Under the pieces are notes generated by a model, which worked only from the letters and a program-made list of their open reading frames with translations, did no database searches and was not told the DNA's origin. A program made the position numbers and the translations under genes. Positions 7,101-11,625 of a stretch of 11,625 nt of DNA are shown in pieces. Source of the stretch: UBA961 sp041191145 (lineage in GTDB: Bacteria > Bacteroidota > Ignavibacteria > Kapaibacteriales > UBA961). Within the stretch, counting starts at the first letter, position 1. Each line of letters opens with the position of its first letter. Location: assembly GCA_041191145.1 (NCBI GenBank), contig JBEEPK010000064.1, positions 1 to 11,625 of the forward strand, read 5' to 3'.

Positions 7101-7777
7101 TGCCATCTGTTAAGGCAGATCCTCGTGGGCGATCTGTACTTCCGGTGAGCATCAATCTCACAGAGAAATATCCATATATCGGCAAACAGGAAGCATTGTT
7201 TGAATTCCGTTCAAAAGCAGGTTTATTCTTGCCTGATTCAATTTCAAGTTCATTTGGCACAATGCAAATTCTTTCTAGAGATGTCATCGGTGATGAGAGA
7301 ATCACCAAGCTCAGATTCGAAGGAACCATTCCGAAAAGCGGCACATTCTGTACCATTTCAGGTTTTGCAGGGATAAGCGATGTGCATACCACCAAGATCA
7401 TTTTCAATGATACGATGGATTTTTTCAGTCGAACAGTGTCAATGAACTATGTTTCCGGATCATTGGAACTCACCAATATCTGTGCTGATTTGTTTTTGCA
7501 GGAATCCAAGGGATTGTCTGTTCGAACAATCTATCCGCAGCCGGCAAATGACAATGTGATAATCGATATTGAAGCAACTGAAACTCAAAATATGACCATT
7601 GTGTTTGCCGATCAAATGGGAAAAGAACTTGCTATCATGAAATATCCGATATTTGTCGGTACACAATCGCTTGACTTTAAACTTCCAAATGATTTGCAAT
7701 CGGGAGTGTTTAGCATGACACTTACCAGCGTAACAAAAGGAATTCTGATTACAAAACTGATTCATGTCATTCGATGA
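4193..7777 (+). CDS. Large T9SS-exported protein with propeller-like and ASH/choice-of-anchor-D-type domains
   Basis: The protein has 1194 residues. It starts with a signal peptide (MTPQYFIFF...SSYS, cleavage likely before Gln23). An N-terminal beta-rich region follows (24-130), then an ASH-like domain (about 130-246, EEFNFGSVPEG) and a short Ig-like module (about 253-326, WTPDNGKTWDTL). A WD40/YVTN-like propeller spans about 337-646, with repeats such as LTVSNDGAYLAAGT, IIGLDFNSTNQFLATG and LTDIKYSPDGKSLASS. Two or three further ASH/choice-of-anchor-D-like domains lie at about 667-962, then a beta domain (964-1097) and a T9SS sorting domain (about 1110-1194, starting IYPQPANDNV). By family it would be exported and held at the cell surface or released, with protein- or glycan-binding likely; no enzyme motif is seen. 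ATG 4193 was chosen because it begins the signal peptide; the frame is open back to a TTG at 4145 that overlaps the previous gene. No Shine-Dalgarno is visible. Confidence 0.9.
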   Translation: MTPQYFIFFIISFFAIITSSYSQVTVEIRQLIPISVTIDSANYPILRAWLRVSANGAPYTFSNSELTIIESNFSSKATSVSIPDAQGYQEVTWITRSEGGNRAEFVVSTTIGTGTIVGRHYRNGISQVRFCDPFSVQIEEFNFGSVPEGYQEYTTLLVKAIGAKKNDRGVEISANLDSITFSHPDFSYRWIGSYVSTNPPPVGLSPAVGYYFDIIFKPSRSGYYKEYAVLHYEGGQKDYLLLRANGFEMKEVRSLNILEPDTSIILTPCTPFQVKWKGYRVGAPTYVDWTPDNGKTWDTLGFSMDSVFLWRTPGTITDSGRLRVRQELGNFDQKTLLHPALKAPVSKIAWNGVGDALIAGYESGKIAEWNKVDGILRDTFLLSGISFPVSRSEWLGIGYISDTSIYGVYRIPSTGQELLSVFNRGSLNPILLKTITGEGEISTVHRIKDELLLVPKRGKIIRRISLKDGSESTPYSFPEPITAFNPGNGITGSIALLDGTIHVLDMSNLQMVTTISNPALPLIAQLTVSNDGAYLAAGTIVSEPSLYSFSASQVHVIDIASKTIVRSLRNSASEIIGLDFNSTNQFLATGFAGFPQISVWRVPTNVFLGQLANHEGFLTDIKYSPDGKSLASSARTSDNLKVMDFAFPEKDTSIGFIRIEPSKPVIVSADLGDAIMMHPTDTVLTVNLCNGGNGDIFVEYAYFREATHFSLISQIPNTLRIAPGKCIDINIRVLARDNGLLTDSLFFGYCNQEFFMPIRANGILRSINPIAQGQKLGPACINETVTKTIELIRNDDPVPVTINKIVTKSPAIKVLTKIADSVLSPGASLFVEVQFSPKILGEELIEVLVFHSGLSQYEVPMVLKGYGDGTDISVPGIIACIPELQKKTITLQNASLNEVRLDSAFISGNAFTLSTPLPLIMPPKSQRDIEITFSGSLPDSGEIIACSFYPCASAKVIRIVPYTASATLRMPSVKADPRGRSVLPVSINLTEKYPYIGKQEALFEFRSKAGLFLPDSISSSFGTMQILSRDVIGDERITKLRFEGTIPKSGTFCTISGFAGISDVHTTKIIFNDTMDFFSRTVSMNYVSGSLELTNICADLFLQESKGLSVRTIYPQPANDNVIIDIEATETQNMTIVFADQMGKELAIMKYPIFVGTQSLDFKLPNDLQSGVFSMTLTSVTKGILITKLIHVIR

Positions 7778-7810
7778 TTACATCAACATTCACATTTAGG
7801 AGATAATACC

Positions 7811-8215
7811 ATGAAAACAGTATATGCTTTGGCAATGATCACCATGATTTCATTCATTGGATGCACAACTGTGGACCATCGTTCAAACTTACATTCTGTG
7901 AAAGAACAGGACATCACTGTAGGAAAGGTTCAAAAAGAAGTTCGTGTTGGGATGAGTGGAGCACAAGTTGCTGAAGCACTCGGTTCTCCAAACATCGTCA
8001 CAAAAGATGAAGGCGGTGATGAAACTTGGGTCTATGACAAAATTGCGACTGAAGCATCATATTCTGAAAATTCCAGCGGATTATTTCTAGTATTATATGG
8101 TTCTGCTTCAAGATCAGGAGCAGCGGCAACAACGCAAAGAACATTGACGGTCGTGATCAAATTCGATGCAAATAGCAAAGTCAAATCATTCTCTTATCAT
8201 GCTTCCAAATTCTAA
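7811..8215 (+). CDS. BamE/SmpA-OmlA-like lipoprotein
   Basis: The 134-residue protein has a lipoprotein signal peptide (MKTVYALAM..., FIGC with Cys18). Its soluble domain carries the SmpA/OmlA pattern at residues 40-75: VRVGMSGAQVAEALGSPN, then DETWVYDK. In proteobacterial BamE this fold is an accessory of the outer-membrane beta-barrel assembly machine, but many unrelated small lipoproteins share it, so a Bam role is not shown. The second half holds an Ala/Ser/Thr-rich stretch and a final strand (TLTVVIKFDANSKVKSFSYH). AGGAG (7799-7803) lies 7 nt before ATG 7811, one of the best ribosome sites in the window. The next lipoprotein gene starts 10 nt after its stop, suggesting joint expression. 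Confidence 0.85.
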   Translation: MKTVYALAMITMISFIGCTTVDHRSNLHSVKEQDITVGKVQKEVRVGMSGAQVAEALGSPNIVTKDEGGDETWVYDKIATEASYSENSSGLFLVLYGSASRSGAAATTQRTLTVVIKFDANSKVKSFSYHASKF

Positions 8216-8225
8216 TTCATAAGGA

Positions 8226-8771
8226 ATGAAGAACATGAATGTGATTTCATTATTTATAGTTTCTTTGCTATTGCTTGCCTCATGTACGGTGATCAATCAG
8301 CAAAGCACACCACCACCGCAAAAAACGCAATTGCAAACAAGGCAGGTGCAGACCAGGGAATATGACACGAATGATGTCAAGCTGGTAATGAAAGCCGTGC
8401 TGAATGTTTTGCAAGATGATGGCTTCATTGTACGCAATGCACAACTCGAACTTGGATTACTCACCGCCACAAAAGAAGTAGATCTTCGTGGCAATGGTAG
8501 TGGTAATGATTTTTGGTCAAATTTCTTTCGCGGTATTGATAGAAATCGAAGTCAAGGTGAGCAGATTTTCAATAAACTAAAGCAAATAGAATCAAGCATC
8601 AATATTTCTGAATTTGGTAAACAGTCAAAAGTACGCGCGAATTTTCAAGTAAAGATTCTGGATAATCAAGGCAGAACCGTCGAAGTATATCAAGTGGAAG
8701 ATCCAAAGTATTATCAAGACTTCTTCATGAAAGTTGATAAAGGAATCTTCATTCAGAAACAAGGTTTTTAA
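8226..8771 (+). CDS. Lipoprotein of unknown function
   Basis: The 181-residue protein has a canonical lipobox (LASC, Cys20), a P/Q/T-rich linker (about 24-44) and a conserved-looking domain from about 45: REYDTNDVKLVMKAVLNVLQ, then DDGFIVRNAQLELGLLTATK. That segment resembles a lipoprotein family seen in many Gram-negatives that I cannot name with certainty. The C-terminal half is mixed charged and beta-like. Start is ambiguous: AAGGA (8221-8225) abuts ATG 8226, too close to serve it, but fits an in-frame ATG at 8235. The longer form keeps the Lys expected in a lipoprotein signal and is reported here. It follows the BamE-like gene by 10 nt and precedes folB by 13 nt. The pairing suggests two envelope lipoproteins made together. 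Confidence 0.82.
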   Translation: MKNMNVISLFIVSLLLLASCTVINQQSTPPPQKTQLQTRQVQTREYDTNDVKLVMKAVLNVLQDDGFIVRNAQLELGLLTATKEVDLRGNGSGNDFWSNFFRGIDRNRSQGEQIFNKLKQIESSINISEFGKQSKVRANFQVKILDNQGRTVEVYQVEDPKYYQDFFMKVDKGIFIQKQGF

Positions 8772-8784
8772 TATTGAGAATATC

Positions 8785-9165
8785 ATGGCAAAATCACTCA
8801 TAAAATTATCACTGAGCAATCTTCAATTCTATTCTTATCACGGTGTGAAAACCGAAGAGCAAACACTTGGTGGAAGATATCAGGTAGATGTTGATGTATG
8901 GTATAATCCTATGTCCGCGGTTATCAGCGATGATGTTTCCAAAGCTGTGAATTATGAAGAGATCGTTTTCAGCATCAATGAATTGGTCAATGGTGATTCC
9001 TATAATCTGATTGAAACATTGTGCTATGAGATCTCCAAAGAAGTTCTTGAGAGATTTACACTCATTGAAAAAGTGACAGTGAGACTCAGAAAACTCAGCG
9101 TTCCTTTGAAGCATATCATCGATCATGTTGAAGTTGAGCATACGATGCAAAGATCTCATGAATAA
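8785..9165 (+). CDS. folB: Dihydroneopterin aldolase
   Basis: FolB cleaves 7,8-dihydroneopterin to 6-hydroxymethyl-7,8-dihydropterin and glycolaldehyde in folate biosynthesis. The 126 residues are of standard length. Catalytic positions match the Staphylococcus aureus enzyme by recalled alignment: Glu25 (HGVKTEEQTLGG), Tyr57 (VNYEEI), Glu77 (YNLIETL) and Lys103 (VRLRKLSVPL). ATG 8785 was chosen because MAKSLIKLSL is a normal FolB start; an in-frame ATG at 8734 lies inside the upstream gene. Its product feeds FolK, encoded by the next gene, which overlaps its stop by 8 nt. Confidence 0.95.
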   Translation: MAKSLIKLSLSNLQFYSYHGVKTEEQTLGGRYQVDVDVWYNPMSAVISDDVSKAVNYEEIVFSINELVNGDSYNLIETLCYEISKEVLERFTLIEKVTVRLRKLSVPLKHIIDHVEVEHTMQRSHE

Positions 9166-9673
9166 TGCACGGCATTTTGGTGTCCCAATTGCCTTGTCTA
9201 TGGGTGCCAATCTTGGAGACAGACTCTCGGCTTTGAAATATGCAATCAAGAGAATGTCAGAAATCATTCCGGATATTGCATCATCAAATGTCTATGAAAC
9301 CGAGCCGATTGGATATACCGATCAACCTGCATTTTTGAATTGTGCTTGTATTGGTCATACGGAATCATCAATCGATGAAGTTTTGAACTTGATACATGTG
9401 ATACATGCTGAATTACACCGTAAGGCAAGACCAAAATGGCATGAGCGAGAAATTGATATCGATATTCTGCTTTTTGGTGATATCATAATTGAAAAAGACC
9501 AGATCTCGATTCCTCATCCTCGCATGCATGAAAGAGCATTTGTTCTAAAACCCTTGTCGGAAATTGCTCCCGGGATATTGCATCCTAAGAAAGAGCGTAC
9601 TATATCGGAATTGCTTGTCATGTGTAATGATGATTCGGAAATTGTCATTCACACGAAGTCTGAAGAGCTATAA
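9158..9673 (+). CDS. folK: 2-amino-4-hydroxy-6-hydroxymethyldihydropteridine pyrophosphokinase (HPPK)
   Basis: FolK transfers pyrophosphate from ATP to the FolB product, giving the substrate of dihydropteroate synthase. The 171-residue protein shows the HPPK signatures: ALSMGANLGDR (12-22), NVYETEPIGYTDQPAFLN (44-61), RPKWHEREIDIDIL with metal-binding Asp100 and Asp102 and Arg97 (equivalents of E. coli Asp95, Asp97 and Arg92), and PHPRMHERAFVLKPLSEIAP (119-138). ATG 9158 overlaps the folB stop (atgaataa), a classic coupling arrangement; an ATG at 9125 in the same frame would overlap folB further and add 11 residues not expected in the family. No folP, folE or folA is in the window. Confidence 0.95.
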   Translation: MNNARHFGVPIALSMGANLGDRLSALKYAIKRMSEIIPDIASSNVYETEPIGYTDQPAFLNCACIGHTESSIDEVLNLIHVIHAELHRKARPKWHEREIDIDILLFGDIIIEKDQISIPHPRMHERAFVLKPLSEIAPGILHPKKERTISELLVMCNDDSEIVIHTKSEEL

Positions 9674-9712
9674 TCATACACTTTTGCATCAATCATTTCA
9701 TAGAATATCATT

Positions 9713-10912
9713 ATGTACGGTTCATTCAAAGATCATTTGCAGTCTGAATTATCAGCCATTGAAGAAAGCGGTCTTCTCAAAAGAGAGAGGATCATCACAT
9801 CGGAGCAAGGTCCGGAAATCATGGTTGAAGGCAGAGAAAAACCTGTTCTCAATTTTTGTGCGAATAATTATCTCGGATTGTCATCGCATCCACGCGTGAT
9901 TCAATCCGCAAAAGATTTCTTGGATTCTCATGGCTATGGAATGTCGAGCGTGCGGTTCATTTGTGGCACGCAAGACATACATCGCATTCTGGAAAAAAAG
10001 ATTGCCGAATTCTGTGGCACCGATGATACCATTCTCTATGCGGCATGTTTTGATGCTAATGGTGGTGTTTTTGAACCATTGCTCACCGAAGAAGATGCAA
10101 TCATTTCTGATGCACTGAATCATGCATCCATCATTGATGGCGTGAGATTATGCAAAGCAAAGCGTTATCGCTATACTTCCTGTGATATGGTAGAATTGGA
10201 GGAAAGACTCAAAGAAGCGAGAGCTGATGGCGCGAGATTCATCATGATTGTCACCGATGCCGTGTTCTCGATGGATGGTACAATCGCTCCTCTCGACAAA
10301 ATCTGTGATTTGGCAGATCAATATCAAGCATTGGTCATGACCGATGAATGTCATTCCATGGGATTCATGGGTGCAAAGGGAAGAGGTGTCACGGAATTAT
10401 GTAATGCAATTGGTCGTGTTGACATCATCACCGGTACACTTGGAAAAGCACTTGGAGGTGGAATCGGTGGGTTCACTACTGGAAGACAAGAGATCATCGA
10501 TTTGCTTCGCCAGAGATCTAGACCATATCTTTTCAGTAATTCACTTCCTCCTTCTGTTGTTGGTGCTTCGATAGAAGTATTTGACTTGCTGAGTTCCACG
10601 ACAGAATTGCGTGATACTTTGGAATCAAATACAAAATATTTCAGAGAGCAGATGGTTGCATTGGGTTTTGACATCAAGCCGGGCACGCATCCAATTGTTC
10701 CAATCATGTTATATGATGCTGTACTGGCTCAGAAATTATCTCAGGCATTGCTTGATGAAGACATTTATGTGATTGGATTCTTCTTTCCTGTGGTTCCAAA
10801 AGGTCAAGCAAGAATTCGCGTACAGATATCTGCCGCACATACAAGAGAGCATTTGGATAAGGCTATTCAAGCTTTTGCGAAAATTGGTAGAGAATTGGGT
10901 GTCATAAAGTGA
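9713..10912 (+). CDS. kbl: Glycine C-acetyltransferase (2-amino-3-ketobutyrate CoA ligase)
   Basis: This PLP enzyme of the alpha-oxoamine synthase family converts 2-amino-3-ketobutyrate and CoA to glycine and acetyl-CoA in threonine breakdown. The 399 residues equal the typical length. Key positions are present: NFCANNYLGL (47-56), His137 in LNHASIIDG, Asp211 and His214 in MTDECHSMG, and the Schiff-base Lys245 in GTLGKALGGG with Thr242. Close relatives (BioF, HemA, SPT) share the fold, but the overall sequence (MYGSFKDHL start, GMSSVRFICGTQDIH) is that of Kbl. Its usual partner, threonine dehydrogenase (tdh), is not visible. It starts 39 nt after folK with no clear Shine-Dalgarno. The stop overlaps a possible GTG start of the next gene. 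Confidence 0.95.
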   Translation: MYGSFKDHLQSELSAIEESGLLKRERIITSEQGPEIMVEGREKPVLNFCANNYLGLSSHPRVIQSAKDFLDSHGYGMSSVRFICGTQDIHRILEKKIAEFCGTDDTILYAACFDANGGVFEPLLTEEDAIISDALNHASIIDGVRLCKAKRYRYTSCDMVELEERLKEARADGARFIMIVTDAVFSMDGTIAPLDKICDLADQYQALVMTDECHSMGFMGAKGRGVTELCNAIGRVDIITGTLGKALGGGIGGFTTGRQEIIDLLRQRSRPYLFSNSLPPSVVGASIEVFDLLSSTTELRDTLESNTKYFREQMVALGFDIKPGTHPIVPIMLYDAVLAQKLSQALLDEDIYVIGFFFPVVPKGQARIRVQISAAHTREHLDKAIQAFAKIGRELGVIK

Positions 10913-10923
10913 GAAATCATGGC

Positions 10924-11625
10924 ATGAAAGAGCGTATCTCATCTGTGATCATCAATGGAATATTGATGCTTGCGGTGATCACCATGATCATTCCCATGCT
11001 ATTGATGCTCCTCTTTTCTTTGTATGAAAGTCCTGAGCTGTATCAAAGTCCGCTGGAATTCTTCAAGAATATTCCGACGCTCACCAATTATGCCGATATC
11101 TTCATCACCGATACATTTGGTAGATATTTTCTGAATTCATTATTTATTGCATTTGTGGTCACGATTGGAAATGTCATTTTCGGTTCCATGGCCGGATATG
11201 CATTCGCGAGATATGAATTTAAGGGAAAGAAGATTCTGTTTGCATCTGTGATGGGTTTGATGATGGTGCCGCATCAAGTGGTGATGATACCACTGTATCG
11301 TATGATGGTTGCTTTTGATTGGATCAATACTTTTTGGGCATTAATCATCCCCGGACTTCTTGCTCCATTTGCGATATTCCTCATGCGACAATATATCAGG
11401 GCTTTGCCGGCAGATATCGAAGATGCCGCAAGAATTGATGGAGCCGGTGAGCTATATATCTTCTTTCGCATTGTGCTTCCACTTTGCAAGCCGGTAATTA
11501 CTGTTCTGGCGATTTATACTTTCCTCGGTTCATGGAATGCATTTTTATATCCATTCCTTTTTACTTCTCTTCCTGAAATGCGCACATTGCCGGTTGGTCT
11601 TGCGTATTATATTGGCAGACAATCC
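10924..11625 (+). CDS. Carbohydrate ABC-transporter inner-membrane permease, MalG/UgpE type (3' partial)
   Basis: The frame is open from ATG 10924 to the last base, giving 234 residues of an expected ~270-290; the C terminus is outside the window. It is strongly hydrophobic. TM1 is at about 8-33 and is followed by FFKNIPTLTNYADIF, the usual periplasmic stretch of CUT1 permeases. FGRYFLNSLFIAF and MAGYAFARYEFKGKK are typical, and the EAA loop that docks the ATPase is EDAARIDGAGELYIFFRIVLP (166-186). FLGSWNAFLYPFL (200-212) is the conserved following helix. The pattern fits sugar or glycerol-phosphate uptake permeases; substrate unknown. An alternative GTG at 10909 overlaps the kbl stop and would add five residues. 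Partner permease, ATPase and binding protein are not in the window. Confidence 0.93.
   Translation, partial: MKERISSVIINGILMLAVITMIIPMLLMLLFSLYESPELYQSPLEFFKNIPTLTNYADIFITDTFGRYFLNSLFIAFVVTIGNVIFGSMAGYAFARYEFKGKKILFASVMGLMMVPHQVVMIPLYRMMVAFDWINTFWALIIPGLLAPFAIFLMRQYIRALPADIEDAARIDGAGELYIFFRIVLPLCKPVITVLAIYTFLGSWNAFLYPFLFTSLPEMRTLPVGLAYYIGRQS

Noticed and set aside
7036..7407. 123-residue minus-strand open frame inside the large exported protein
   Set aside because: Antisense shadow of a gene with clear domain structure.
9564..9899. Open frame spanning the folK-kbl junction
   Set aside because: It overlaps two well-supported genes in another frame and has no recognisable features.

Overview
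The window looks like chromosomal DNA of a low-GC, Gram-negative member of the Bacteroidota/Chlorobi lineage, most like the Ignavibacteria/Kapabacteria side. This is inferred from gene content, not from a marker search. Two proteins end in type IX secretion (T9SS) C-terminal sorting domains, one of them with SprB-type repeats. There is a FISUMP-domain lipoprotein. Many starts lack a strong Shine-Dalgarno sequence, and one good match to the Bacteroidota-type promoter (TTTG / TAnnTTTG) lies in front of a tRNA.

Layout. (1) 2-874, plus: the 3' end of a large secreted adhesin-like protein, cut by the window edge. (2) 896-2000: two nearly identical ~48-bp repeats flank about 1.0 kb that holds a single minus-strand FISUMP lipoprotein gene. 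Each repeat consists of a perfect-palindrome terminator plus the last 8 bases of a tRNA gene. The right-hand copy is the true 3' end and terminator of tRNA-Phe(GAA) at 1993-2065. (3) 2141-3814, minus: a compact three-gene run, cutA - radC - rfbC, with gaps of 14 and 7 nt. (4) 3856 to the end, plus: a co-directional run of a small three-helix membrane protein, a 1194-residue T9SS-exported propeller/ASH-domain protein, a BamE/SmpA-like lipoprotein, a second lipoprotein of unknown function, folB and folK (overlapping by 8 nt), kbl, and the start of a sugar ABC-transporter permease cut by the right edge. Every gap from 3856 to the end is under 40 nt, so much of it could be co-transcribed.

How the parts relate. 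The two T9SS cargo proteins and three lipoproteins make this an envelope-rich neighbourhood interleaved with housekeeping genes: folate biosynthesis (folB, folK), threonine/glycine interconversion (kbl), nucleotide-sugar modification (rfbC) and tRNA-Phe. The most unusual structure is the tRNA-Phe 3'-end/terminator duplication around the FISUMP gene. Its geometry is that of a tRNA-targeted insertion, but no integrase is visible. No CRISPR array, complete mobile element, toxin-antitoxin pair or recognisable defence system was found.
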